Of a stretch of DNA of 64,000 nucleotides, positions 39,621-56,285 are shown piece after piece. This DNA is from Primulina eburnea. Taxonomy: Eukaryota > Streptophyta > Magnoliopsida > Lamiales > Gesneriaceae. Numbering within the stretch: the stretch's first letter is position 1; each line of letters opens with the position of its first letter. The position numbers and the translations under genes were made by a program. The stretch is taken from positions 45,180,682 to 45,244,681 of the forward strand of contig NC_133104.1 of NCBI RefSeq assembly GCF_022965805.1. Direction: 5' to 3'. Below the pieces are notes generated by a model that saw only the letters and a program-made list of their open reading frames with translations, was not told where the DNA came from and did not search any database.

Positions 39621-41210
39621 TAGAAATGGGGAATAAATAATAACAAAGAAAAGGGGGAGATTGGATAAGGATTCAGTCAAAGAGGGGCGAAAATATAGGA
39701 AATGTGAGGGAACGCTAATCCTGAGAAGACAATATACACAATTTTCATTCTTCACCAATATCTACTTATTCTATCTACTGTTTAATTTTAAATAGACATT
39801 GACTAATTAATATGTTATTGTAAATTTGAAATCATTGACTTCAAACTCATGTATTTAAATATATATAACTGACGTCTATGATAAGATATTTATAATAATG
39901 ATTAAAGTATATGATTATTAATATTATGTTTTAAAATAGATATATATGATGTTTGGTTTGGTTTAGATATAATATTACCCATAAAATTTGTCAAAAATGA
40001 CCGCAATACCACTTAAGATATCACATCAACTAGGAGAGATTCATTCTCTGTCATAATCAGAGTTTTATGATGAGAATAAGGATTACGATTGGCTTGCAAT
40101 AAATGAACCAAACCACAGCTAATACAGGAGAAATTGTCAATCCTTCGCTTGTCAGAGATACCAAACATTTGAACCTAAAATGTGATGTAATAATTATATA
40201 TAGTAAAAATTTGTGTCGTATTTTATGAGACGGATCTCTTATTTGAGTCATCCATAAAAAAAATATTACTTTTTATGCTAAGAGTATTAATTTTTATTGT
40301 AAATATCGGTATGTTTCATCCGTCTCATAAATAAAGATTCGTGAAACTGTCTCATAAAAGACCTGCTCTATATATAATTGATGCATGACTGAATTTTGTT
40401 TTAAGATTAGTTGACTTATACATTGCACGCAATAAAAGCTAATGAAATGTATGATTTATTATATTAAAAACTTAAAGATTCAAATCCAAGTATATATTTA
40501 AGAAGTGTTTATTATTTTTTTTAAAAAGAAAAATACCAAGTCCTAGTCGTATATGTGTCTTTTGCTAATGTGACCACAAATCCAATATAGAGGCAAATTT
40601 GTTTTTAGTTAACGAAGGGCCACAAAGTGACCGAAACCTACAACTTCATCGCATAAAATTGCGTGGTTACCAGCAAACAAAATATCTTTAAAACAGATTG
40701 CTATATCGTATATAGAAATGAAGAGGCCAACCCATTATTTAACAAACATATTTGTTTTATTAATATTACAATCGATCAAAATGTTGTCCAAATCCAACCA
40801 ATCACAAAAGGCATTCCCATCAGATTAATTTCGTTTCCAAATTTGGTCTCAGTGCAACTAAACCCATCGATCTTTTATACTAGTCTGCTTTTTCCACCTT
40901 TTTCGTCTTCGTTTTTTTTTTTTTTTTTTTTTTTAAGATGAGAATTATCTATCATGCAACGTTGACGTCCTCTATTCACAGTTAAACAATGCAAGTACAC
41001 CCACCCACACATAGTAGCTCACTAACAAAACTGATTGCATTCAGTCAGTCAGTCGGTCTGTCGAGTGAGAATTAATAAACCAGATTAATGCTAATAGAAA
41101 TCAAAATACACAATGATTAATAACTCTGAATGATTTTTATCTTAAAAATTGAAAGCACAATCAAGTATCAACTCAGACGCATTGGGCTAAAATGCTAACA
41201 ACTGAATTCA
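39621..41210. other. Spacer between F-box and DEAH2 genes
   Basis: AT-rich DNA with one GAGACGG-type repeat copy (40200-40366) and a poly-T run of about 28 bases (40908-40935). DEAH2 ends from the right. No gene is visible. Confidence 0.45.
40200..40366. mobile_element. Short interspersed repeat, copy B (MITE-like)
   Basis: The block runs from TTTTATGAGACGGATCTCTTATTTG through TTTTTATGCTAAGAGTATTA to ATCCGTCTCATAAATAAAGATTCGTG and a final ACTGTCTCATAAAAGACC. Its ends are imperfectly inverted (GAGACGG.. / ..CCGTCTC and GTCTCATAA). It shares motif order with 18826-18975. I recognise it as a frequent plant non-autonomous repeat, but no target duplication was determined. Confidence 0.65.
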
Positions 41211-45842
<4,632 letters not shown>

Positions 45843-48380
45843 CTACCTAGTGATCTTCTCCAATTACACGACTATATCAATATATCTTTCTACCTCAAAT
45901 CAATAGATAAAGCTGGGAACTGAATAAACTGATGCAACGTTTGACTGACTGCCTGACTGATGCCCCAGTAGGGACAAAAACCTGAAGGGATAGATTGGTC
46001 ACGTTTTGCGATGCAGTTATTCATAAGAGTTATAAAGTAAGTTTAGACAAATTAATACCTACTACAAACCTTTAATTTTCAATGATTAAAAAAGAAAATA
46101 ACAGGACTTGAACTTCACTAATGAAAATCTAGCGACTTAATTGTCTACAACGCTCTAAACCTTTTTTGAAGAAGTGTTTATGCTTCTGGAAACTGAAACC
46201 CAACAGCAAGTTTCTGGTTTGGGTTTTGGATTTACTGTTAAACCCTGAAGGGGACGGTAGCGTGGGTTTAGGTAAGAGTTGTGAGGGCTCTAAATTTGAA
46301 TTGTTCATCTTCTCGTCTTGAAATAAAATTAAAAAATAAATTTAAAATTGATTTGTTGCATTGCCCTTTGATATAAATCGAGTTTTTTTAAAAATATTAT
46401 GTGGACTTGTTGCATTCCCGTGTTCTAAACTCGATCTACGAAGACACTATAATACTTCACATGCATTCATGCCCTTGAAATCTGACATAAAAAGTTTAAA
46501 CAATTTTAATCAATAAAAACCATCGAAACAAAACAATTGTAGAAAAATAGAGGAGCGTTGAGATTTTACCATTCAGAGGCCCGAGGATCAGTAAAAAACA
46601 AACTTATACACGTTCCATATAATTCGTCGGGAGATGGGACTAGGGAAAAACTCAAAAACAAAGTGAAACCCCAAAGCTTGAAGGGTGCAAAAACCAGCAG
46701 ATTGTGCTGGGTTTTCTGGCGATTTTCTGTTGATGATGCGGCTATGGCTTCCGGTGGTCGGCGCTTGGAGACTGCGTAGGTTTGAGAGAGTTTTCTTATC
46801 GATTTAGATTTTAGGGCTTGCTTGGACTTGGAAGGGTTTCCTTTCAGATTTGGTGTGTGTGTGTGTGTGTGTGTCTATATATGTAACTTAATTTCTTTTA
46901 TTTTGTTTTTTTTGAAAGATGTAACGTTTATACAAGTTAACCTTTTTAATAGCTGATATTTTATTTACGAGAGTATGACTGTGCGCGGCTAGAAAAGAGT
47001 TCGGAGTTATCTCATGAACATATAATTTGGTATTCTTTTGTTATTTTGATTTCATCCTCAATCATACAAAGTTTTAGCGTAGACAACTGATGGTGGTTTA
47101 TCGATCTTTTTTTCAATCACAATCATTGGTTGTCTTTCATGATTTTGTATCACTCTTATGATCGTAAAACTGTTGGAGTTCACATTATAAACAACGTCAA
47201 CATCCCATCTTAATTGATCTATTGGTAGTGCTATTAGCCATCTCCATGGAGAGGAAGGGATGCTATCACTGTATGATGTTTTAACGAGTTGAAATCGAGC
47301 TACCTAGAACTCAGAAAATTTTGACCCACTCCCCTCTACTTGATATTAATTTTACATACATCTCATATTTTTAGTATAGCATACAAATTTATTAACTATA
47401 ACAATCAATCGGACCAATTTAAGAGAAAATTTTGGTTTGTTTATTTTGATAAATTGATTACTGCTTTTTTAACTTTTTTCTCATTTTGTTTGGATTTATT
47501 TTCTGAATATGTTAAATAGATAGAAATTTTGAGAAAATATTTTTGTTACCCATTTTAAATTTGTTAGTAATTTTATTTCAATTATATGAATTTAACCATA
47601 TAATCTAAATATTATAAAATGTTATAAAAATTTAAACTAAAGCTCTAATACCACTTGTTGGTTTCAACATAGAAGAATTTATGTTAGGGCCAACGCGGGC
47701 CATGGCCCCGCCAATTTTTTTTAAAAAATTTAGTTGATATTAATTTTTGAAAAATTGAATATATATACATAAAAAGCCCGTCACAATAAATTAAAAAAGC
47801 ATGTATCCCCATGACAAAGTAAGAGTTTCTGTACCTGGTAAACCCAGGTTCAAATCATCAATTCACATCTTTTTTTTTTGCTTTAATAATTGATTTACTT
47901 AAAAAAAAATACTTTATTATTTTTAAATTTATCACAATGAAAAGCCTTTTTATTCTCACTATGCTCAGATAACATTCTTCCAAAGATCGATTACCCTATT
48001 TTAATTTTTCCCCAAATCAGTTCTTCGTTGGTGGTACAGTGGTGTGGTAGAAGATCAACTAGTGAAATCGTTATTTGGTGTCTATGGACTATGAGACTGG
48101 AGTTTTTCTCCAGTTATTTTTTCAATTACCGTTCATTCGGCTTGTGTATTTGGGCATGTATTCGATTTTTAGCGAAATGATTTGGGGATATGGGTTTTCT
48201 TTTATTCTGTATGAGATCATGTTGCATCACATTGTTACAGTTTTTTGTTCTAAGATTTCCATTGAAGAATATTTATATTTGTTTCATCTTCTGTATTAGA
48301 AATGTTTCTAAGCCCATTTCATGGAAACAAAAATTTGTAGGGCCCAAAGAAGTAGGGCCCAAAGAATGATTTGATCAATA
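45843..48380. other. DEAH2 promoter and transposon-debris spacer
   Basis: The DEAH2 5' region lies at the left. A plus-strand frame at 46558-46779 (73 codons, ending GGRRLETA) has no recognised relative. A GT microsatellite lies at about 46852-46873. GCTCTAATACCACTTGTTGG at 47641-47660 resembles an inverted LTR/primer-site junction of another retroelement, and 47790-47870 has tRNA-promoter-like boxes. No complete gene was recognised. Confidence 0.4.
46852..46873. repeat. GT microsatellite
   Basis: About ten consecutive GT dinucleotides upstream of a short TATATA tract. Confidence 0.95.
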
Positions 48381-48460
48381 CGAGTTTTAACATTGTGAGT
48401 ATATTATGAACGTGAAATATTCGACAACAATAGGACTGATGGTTATTTTGGTGAAGAAGA

Positions 48461-50336
48461 AATGCACTTAGGGATGACCGAACAAGAAAAATATTCTAGT
48501 GAAAATGGAGACCTAACAGGAAAACAAATTAATGGACCCCAAACTATCGAAATAACAGAAGTTAGGAGGGCACTAACGAAGATATTGTCAACAAAACCGA
48601 AGAACCATTGGGGCGTGGTCACAGACAACGACGAGAGTCCACTCGCCTACACGATTATGTCTTGCACACAGTTCAGAAGTCCACTTCGCCCTTGAACCCC
48701 TCTCCAAGCTCAACTGATCGCATGCATTCCCCAGGTAGTCACTATCATATCGAACATTACGTGAACTGTGATAAATTTTCTGTGGTACATCGTGCTTTCT
48801 TGGCAGCTGTAACTGGGGGTGTGGAACCAAGTTCGTTTGGTACAGCAGTGCAAGATGAGAAATGGAGGGATGCGATGCAGAAAGAAATACAAGCTTTGGA
48901 ATACAATGTTACATGGACCGTAGTGCCCTTGCCACATGAAAAAAGAGCCATCAATTGTAAGTGGGTGTACAAGATCAAATACAATGCTGATGACACTATC
49001 GAGCGCTACAAGGCCCAACTGGTGATTCTGGGCAATCTACAACTTAAAGGGATCAACTATCATGAGATGTTTGCACCAGTGGAAAAAATGGTTACAATCC
49101 ATACTTTTCTAGCGGTGGCAGCGACTAAAGATTGGGAAATTCATCAAATGGATATACATAATGCTTTCTTACATAGGGATTTGAATGAAGAAGTGTACAT
49201 GAGTATGCCTCCTGGTTTCGATTCGGGGAAACCAGGTATGGTTTGTCGTCTGAATAAGTCATTGTACGGATTACGATAGGCTCTTCGGTGATGGTTCGCA
49301 AAATTGGCCGCTACTTTGAAGCATTATGGGTTCAACCAATCATACTCTAACTACACTCTTTTCACTTTGAGAAAGAACAAGATCCAAGTCCATGTTCTCG
49401 TATATGTCGATGATCTTATTGTCTCGGGAAACGACCATGAAGCCATTAGAAGTTTCAAAGAATACTTGAGCACATGTTTTCATATGAAGGACTTGGGAAT
49501 GTTGAAATATTTCTTGGGCATCGAAGTGGCTAGAAATTCTGAAGGTATCTTCTTTTGTCAACGTAAAAACACATTAGATATTATATCTAAGGTCAGATTA
49601 CTTGGTGTAAAGCCTGCCTCTATCCCACTCGAGCAAAATCATAACTTCGCATGGGTCACTGGAGCTTCTCTCGACAATCCTGAAGCTTACAGATGGTTGA
49701 TGGGACAACTTATTTATCTCTCGGTTACACGTCCTGAGTTAGCCTATTGTGTTCATGTGTTAGCTCAATTCATGCAGCATCCATGAGAACAACATTGGGA
49801 GGATGCGCTCCGTGTTGTTCGTTAAGGGGAAGCCTGGGCAAGGAATTATGTTGTGATCCGACAGTTATTTGCGTTTGTATGCTTGGTGCGACTCTGATTG
49901 GGCTGGTTGCTCGCTCACATGTCGTTCTTTGACTGGATGGTTCATTCTTCTTGGGAATTCACCAATCTCTTGTAAGACTAAGAAACAACATATAGTATCA
50001 CGATCTTCGACTGAGGCAGAGCATCGTTCGATGACCACAACTACGTGTGAACTGAAATGGATGCAAGAGCTTATGTTGGCTCTCAATGTGGATAATTCGA
50101 CTCGTATTAATTTATATTGTGACAGTCAAGTAGCATTACATATCGCGGCTAACCTGGTGTTTCATGAGCGAACAGAACACATCGAGATCGATTGCCACTT
50201 TGTACGAGATGCCATACATAATGGCATTACCAAGCCAGCTCATGTCAAGACCTCCGAACAACTCGCTGGTTTGTTTACAAAAGCACTGGGAAAACACTCA
50301 TTTGAGCATTTACTTCGCAAGTTGGGCATTCTGTAA
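48461..50336 (+). pseudogene. copia-2 pol remnant
   Basis: It contains the integrase-to-RT linker, then the RT core: EKWRDAMQKEIQALEYNVTW, INCKWVYKIKYN, MDIHNAFLHRDLNEEVYM and YVDDLIVSGND. RNase H follows with CDSDWAGCSLTCRSLTGWF and HIEIDCHFVRD. Two close stops interrupt the RT (TAG near 49277 and TGA near 49288), another lies near 49783 (TGA), and a small deletion or frameshift sits near 49820 before RNase H. The last codons before the gypsy insertion read LRKLGI. The domain order is that of Ty1/copia. Confidence 0.9.
50327..50331. repeat. Target-site duplication (left) of gypsy array
   Basis: CATTC directly before the first LTR base; the same five bases follow the third LTR at 56250-56254. 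Confidence 0.9.
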
Positions 50337-52140
50337 TAGTCGAGCCCGGTGTACGGTATGGTTTAAGATTTTGTATGATTATTGGCTATTTGGGTAAGTT
50401 TAAGTATAGTTTGGATGTTAAGAGTTTCGATTTATGATTTTAGTATAGTTGGTTATAGATGATGTGCAGTGTTATTGTAGCGGCGTTACGATTAAATTCA
50501 TGATAAATGGTATATTGATCCAAATGAGGTGAGGCCAATTGGAGTGGTTAGATAAGACATAAGGCTATAACTTTCTTATTTTGAGTTTTGTTCAAATCAT
50601 TGTGGAAGGTAAGCCAAAAGTGTCCCGAAGTGTGTTGTGTGTTTCGACGTTCCTCCAGTGACACATGTTGGGAGATTTAGCATAACATTTTACTCAGACC
50701 TCCAAATGATCTGAAATTTTGAGGGAGTCAAGATAAGACATAGAGCTACAACTTTGTAGTTTACCACTTTTTCCAATTCGGACGGGAAGAGGCGTTTCTG
50801 AGGCGATCTTTGTAGAAGCTGTGCGCAGAGTAAGATTTGGTCCGAAGGTAGAGCGCACCCGCGGTCATGTAAGGACCGCACCCGCGGTCTCAGTGGTTCA
50901 GAAATGGTTTTTGGTCGTAGGCTTGGCGCACCCGCGGTCCTTGTGTTGCCACACCCACGGTGGAGGTATGGGCGAGATATTTATACCTTTTTGGAGTGGT
51001 TAGCCATCACTTTACCCTTTTCATTCCTCTCATTTTCGAATTTCCTCTCATTTCTTAGGGTTTTCTACCATTTCTTTCATTTCCTATCTTCAATCCAAGC
51101 TTCTTTTTGACGATTCGAGTTGAGATCGACGTTCTCCTTGGTGCTAGGAAGCTTAGGTAAGCTTTTGGTGCGATTCTTTTAAGGTTTTGAGTTAAGAGTT
51201 GACTTGGGTTTGTTATTCTTGTGGATTTATGGATTTATTGTTATGGATTCTTGGATATAGAGTTGATGTTGGTGTTATTTATGGATTATTGTTGTAGGTG
51301 GTGAACCAAGAGCTTATTTGAGGTGTTCTATTGGGTTGTAAGTGGAATTTCATCTTTTTGCTCACATGATGATATATGTATTGTGTTTTAAAGGTTTCAA
51401 AGTGTTATTCCCTTCCATTGATCCATTGTTATGTATTGATTTCATTGATTATCTATTGGAGGCATTGTATGTCTCACTATTGTTAAAAAGGGAATACAAG
51501 AGATATTATGAGATTGTGAAACGACGGCTTTAAATGTTGCAGAGTTCAAATGTTTTTATTGGATTGATTAATCATAGCCAGAGAATTGCATGCAATTAGA
51601 TGATCATCGACCATAGGCTTTTATCCCTCAGAGTTATCGGTTTATATCGATAGGGATATTAGCACCAGAGCAGAGATACTATTGATATCAATCCAACCAG
51701 AGAAAAGAGAAATACCATCGTATTGCTAATTATTGATATGCTATTGCTACAGTTATTGCTACAGTATTCATGTTTCAGAGTTGATGGTATTTCTGATTTC
51801 AAAGTCATGTTTTACAGAGTATACTATATATCATTGCTATGTAGAGTTCCACTTGCTGAGATTTATTCTCATTCCAGTTATTTCATGTGATGCAGATCAG
51901 AGTAGCGGCCCGGGACGTTGACTGTGGATTGGGGTCATATGCATACACCGTTGGAAGGAAGATTTTGGCCATGATCATAGGGATGATGTTTTGTATTTTA
52001 TTATACCTTTTGAATGATCATGTATTTATTTTGGTTGTAAAATGTTTAAAGAAAATGTATTTTGAAACTCCTTCCATATTTTAAAGAAAATTATTTTTAT
52101 TCCGCTGCGTATTCTATTTAAAGAGGTCAGGGGTGTCACA
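50332..52140 (+). repeat. Gypsy LTR1
   Basis: 1809 bp. It differs from LTR2 by roughly eight changes by eye, including AGTCGAG versus AGCCGAG and CACACCCACGG versus CGCACCCGCGG, plus a one-base indel near 50905. Confidence 0.93.
50850..50990 (+). promoter_or_regulatory. LTR promoter region with four CACCCGCGGT-type boxes
   Basis: Within about 110 bases, the motif CGCACCCGCGGTC or a close variant occurs four times (near 50852, 50876, 50927 and 50946; the fourth is degenerate here but intact in LTR2 and LTR3). A likely TATA (ATATTTATACC, about 50979-50989) follows. GC-rich boxes in an AT-rich LTR suggest transcription-factor sites. The equivalent blocks are near 52903-53045 and 54956-55095. 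Confidence 0.6.
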
Positions 52141-52383
52141 TTTGGTATCAGAGCGGTGTTCTTCGGACCAATGCATATGACTTCGTCTACTTTCAACTGT
52201 CCGGGTATGTTTTCTTGCATCTATCCATTGTTATATATTGATATGTCTTTTGTGAGCACATTGTCGAGTAGAGGATGCCACCTAAGAGGATAGAACCAGA
52301 GGTTGAGATGAGAGAGAGGTATCCTGAGTTGTCCGTGTAGTGACGTCAATTTCGGGGACGAAATTCCTCTAAGGAGGGGAGAT
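52141..52383 (+). pseudogene. Gypsy interior 1, gag start fused to pol end
   Basis: 243 bp with the primer site at 52143-52154. A 21-codon frame starts at 52275 (MPPKRIEP...) and runs directly into the pol C-terminal motif EMRERYPELS before a stop. The purine tract AAGGAGGGGAGAT precedes LTR2. Several kilobases expected between the gag start and pol end are absent. Confidence 0.88.
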
Positions 52384-54193
52384 TGTAATAGCCGAGCCCG
52401 GTGTACGGTATGGTTTAAGATTTTGCATGATTATTGGCTATTTGGGTAAGTTTAAGTATAGTTTGGATGTTAAGAGTTTCGATTTATGATTTTAGTATAG
52501 TTGGTTATAGATGATGTGCAGTGTTATTGTAGCGGCGTTACGATTAAATTCATGATAAATGGTATATTGATCCAAATGAGGTGAGGCCAATTGGAGTGGT
52601 TAGATAAGACATAAGGCTATAACTTTCTTATTTTGAGTTTTGTTCAAATCATTGTGGAAGGTAAGCCAAAAGTGTCCCGAAGTGTGTTGTGTGTTTCGAC
52701 GTTCCTCCAGTGACACATGTTGGGAGATTTAGCATAACATTTTACTCAGACCTCCAAATGATCTGAAATTTTGAGGGAGTCAAGATAAGACATAGAGCTA
52801 CAACTTTGTAGTTTACCACTTTTTCCAATTCGGACGGGAAGAGGCGTTTCTGAGGCGATCTTTGTAGAAGCTGTGCGCAGAGTAAGATTTGGTCCGAAGG
52901 TAGAGCGCACCCGCGGTCATGTAAGGACCGCACCCGCGGTCTCAGTGGTTCAGAAAATGGTTTTTGGTCGTAGGCTTGGCGCACCCGCGGTCCTTGTGTT
53001 GCCGCACCCGCGGTGGAGGTATGGGCGAGATATTTATACTTTTTTGGAGTGGTTAGCCATCACTTTACCCTTTTCATTCCTCTCATTTTCGAATTTCCTC
53101 TCATTTCTTAGGGTTTTCTACCATTTCTTTCATTTCCTATCTTCAATCCAAGCTTCTTTTTGACGATTCGAGTTGAGATCGACGTTCTCCTTGGTGCTAG
53201 GAAGCTTAGGTAAGCTTTTGGTGCGATTCTTTTAAGGTTTTGAGTTAAGAGTTGACTTGGGTTTGTTATTCTTGTGGATTTATGGATTTATTGTTATGGA
53301 TTCTTGGATATAGAGTTGATGTTGGTGTTATTTATGGATTATTGTTGTAGGTGGTGAACCAAGAGCTTATTTGAGGTGTTCTATTGGGTTGTAAGTGGAA
53401 TTTCATCTTTTTGCTCACATGATGATATATGTATTGTGTTTTAAAGGTTTCAAAGTGTTATTCCCTTCCATTGATCCATTGTTATGTATTGATTTCATTG
53501 ATTATCTATTGGAGGCATTGTATGTCTCACTATTGTTAAAAAGGGAATACAATAGATATTATGAGATTGTGAAACGACGGCTTTAAATGTTGCAGAGTTC
53601 AAATGTTTTTATTGGATTGATTAATCATAGCCAGAGAATTGCATGCAATTAGATGATCATCGACCATAGGCTTTTATCCCTCAGAGTTATCGGTTTATAT
53701 CGATAGGGATATTAGCACCAGAGCAGAGATACTATTGATATCAATCCAACCAGAGAAAAGAGAAATACCATCGTATTGCTAATTATTGATATGCTATTGC
53801 TACAGTTATTGCTACAGTATTCATGTTTCAGAGTTGATGGTATTTCTGATTTCAAAGTCATGTTTTACAGAGTATACTATATATCATTGCTATGTAGAGT
53901 TCCACTTGCTGAGATTTATTCTCATTCCAGTTATTTCATGTGATGCAGATCAGAGTAGCGGCCCGGGACGTTGACTGTGGATTGGGGTCATATGCATACA
54001 CCGTTGGAAGGAAGATTTTGGCCATGATCATAGGGATGATGTTTTGTATTTTATTATACCTTTTGAATGATCATGTATTTATTTTGGTTGTAAAATGTTT
54101 AAAGAAAATGTATTTTGAAACTCCTTCCATATTTTAAAGAAAATTATTTTTATTCCGCTGCGTATTTTATTTAAAGAGGTCAGGGGTGTCACA
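52384..54193 (+). repeat. Gypsy LTR2
   Basis: 1810 bp, near-identical to LTR1 and LTR3, with all four CACCCGCGGT-type boxes intact. Confidence 0.93.
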
Positions 54194-54436
54194 TTTGGTA
54201 TCAGAGCGGTGTTCTTCGGACCAATGCATATGACTTCGTCTACTTTCAACTGTCCGGGTATGTTTTCTTGCATCTATCCATTGTTATATATTGATATGTC
54301 TTTTGTGAGCACATTGTAGAGTAGAGGATGCCACCTAAGAGGATAGAACCAGAGGTTGAGATGAGAGAGAGGTATCCTGAGTTGTCCGTGTAGTGACGTC
54401 AATTTCGGGGACGAAATTCCTCTAAGGAGGGGAGAT
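54194..54436 (+). pseudogene. Gypsy interior 2, same deletion as interior 1
   Basis: 243 bp, identical to 52141-52383 except for CGAGTAGAGG versus AGAGTAGAGG. The primer site is at 54196-54207. The deletion junction is at the same base as in interior 1, so the two interiors share one deletion event. Confidence 0.88.
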
Positions 54437-56249
54437 TGTAATAGCCGAGCCCGGTGTACGGTATGGTTTAAGATTTTGTATGATTATTGGCTATTTGGGT
54501 AAGTTTAAGTATAGTTTGGATGTTAAGAGTTTCGATTTATGATTTTAGTATAGTTGGTTATAGATGATGTGCAGTGTTATTGTAGCGGCGTTACGATTAA
54601 ATTCATGATAAATGGTATATTGATCCAAATGAGGTGAGGCCAATTGGAGTGGTTAGATAAGACATAAGGCTATAACTTTCTTATTTTGAGTTTTGTTCAA
54701 ATCATTGTGGAAGGTAAGCCAAAAGTGTCCCGAAGTGTGTTGTGTGTTTCGACGTTCCTCCAGTGACACATGTTGGGAGATTTAGCATAACATTTTACTC
54801 AGACCTCCAAATGATCTGAAATTTTGAGGGAGTCAAGATAAGACATAGAGCTACAACTTTGTAGTTTACCACTTTTTCCAATTCGGACGGGAAGAGGCGT
54901 TTCTGAGGCGATCTTTGTAGAAGCTGTGCGCAGAGTAAGATTTGGTCCGAAGGTAGAGCGCACCCGCGGTCATGTAAGGACCGCACCCGCGGTCTCAGTG
55001 GTTCAAAAAATGGTTTTTGGTCGTAGGCTTGGCGCACCCGCGGTCCTTGTGTTGCCGCACCCGCGGTGGAGGTATGGGCGAGATATTTATACCTTTTTGG
55101 AGTGGTTAGCCATCACTTTACCCTTTTCATTCCTCTCATTTTCGAATTTCCTCTCATTTCTTAGGGTTTTCTACCATTTCTTTCATTTCCTATCTTCAAT
55201 CCAAGCTTCTTTTTGACGATTCGAGTTGAGATCGACGTTCTCCTTGGTGCTAGGAAGCTTAGGTAAGCTTTTGGTGCGATTCTTTTAAGGTTTTGAGTTA
55301 AGAGTTGACTTGGGTTTGTTATTCTTGTGGATTTATGGATTTATTGTTATGGATTCTTGGATATAGAGTTGATGTTGGTGTTATTTATGGATTATTGTTG
55401 TAGGTGGTGAACCAAGAGCTTATTTGAGGTGTTCTATTGGGTTGTAAGTGGAATTTCATCTTTTTGCTCACATGATGATATATGTATTGTGTTTTAAAGG
55501 TTTCAAAGTGTTATTCCCTTCCATTGATCCATTGTTATGTATTGATTTCATTGATTATCTATTGGAGGCATTGTATGTCTCACTATTGTTAAAAAGGGAA
55601 TACAAGAGATATTATGAGATTGTGAAACGACGGCTTTAAATGTTGCAGAGTTCAAATGTTTTTATTGGATTGATTAATCATAGCCAGAGAATTGCATGCA
55701 ATTAGATGATCATCGACCATAGGCTTTTATCCCTCAGAGTTATCGGTTTATATCGATAGGGATATTAGCACCAGAGCAGAGATACTATTGATATCAATCC
55801 AACCAGAGAAAAGAGAAATACCATCGTATTGCTAATTATTGATATGCTATTGCTACAGTTATTGCTACAGTATTCATGTTTCAGAGTTGATGGTATTTCT
55901 GATTTCAAAGTCATGTTTTACAGAGTATACTACTATATATCATTGCTATGTAGAGTTCCACTTGCTGAGATTTATTCTCATTCCAGTTATTTCATGTGAT
56001 GCAGATCAGAGTAGCGGCCCGGGACGTTGACTGTGGATTGGGGTCATATGCATACACCGTTGGAAGGAAGATTTTGGCCATGATCATAGGGATGATGTTT
56101 TGTATTTTATTATACCTTTTGAATGATCATGTATTTATTTTGGTTGTAAAATGTTTAAAGAAAATGTATTTTGAAACTCCTTCCATATTTTAAAGAAAAT
56201 TATTTTTATTCCGCTGCGTATTTTATTTAAAGAGGTCAGGGGTGTCACA
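54437..56249 (+). repeat. Gypsy LTR3
   Basis: 1813 bp. It differs from LTR2 by a three-base gain (TACTACTATAT near 55930) and a few substitutions. Confidence 0.93.
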
Positions 56250-56254
56250 CATTC
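56250..56254. repeat. Target-site duplication (right) of gypsy array
   Basis: CATTC, identical to 50327-50331. The interrupted copia-2 reading frame resumes directly after it. Confidence 0.9.
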
Positions 56255-56285
56255 AAAATTTGCATGCTCTAACTTGAGGGGGTAT

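Larger units (their letters stand above)
50332..56249 (+). mobile_element. Ty3/gypsy three-LTR array with twice-repeated deleted interior
   Basis: Order: LTR1 (50332-52140), interior 1 (52141-52383), LTR2 (52384-54193), interior 2 (54194-54436), LTR3 (54437-56249). LTRs start TGTAATAG and end GGTGTCACA. Each interior has a tRNA-Met primer site (TGGTATCAGAGC), a gag-like start (ATGCCACCTAAGAGG), then immediately the end of pol (EMRERYPEL...) and a purine tract before the next LTR. Virtually all of gag-pol is missing at the same point in both interiors. The unit period is 2052-2053 bp and copies differ at only a few bases. One 5-bp target duplication flanks the whole array. The pol-end sequence AATTTCGGGGACGAAATTCC resembles Tekay/Del-type chromoviruses. 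Confidence 0.93.

Noticed and set aside
46558..46779. Plus-strand ORF of 73 codons ending GGRRLETA
   Set aside because: No similarity recognised and no downstream exon in phase; kept only as part of the spacer description.
47838..47862. CCCAGGTTCAAATC considered as part of a tRNA gene
   Set aside because: No acceptor, D or anticodon stems can be formed around it; at most SINE-like.
50690..56193. Short ORFs repeated three times at 2053-bp spacing (for example 52873-53163 and 54926-55216)
   Set aside because: They lie inside the LTR copies, have no family resemblance and repeat only because the LTR repeats.
50332..56249. Regular 2-kb periodicity considered as satellite DNA or a tandem gene family
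   Set aside because: Unit borders coincide with LTR ends, primer site, purine tract and one target duplication, so it is a retroelement array.
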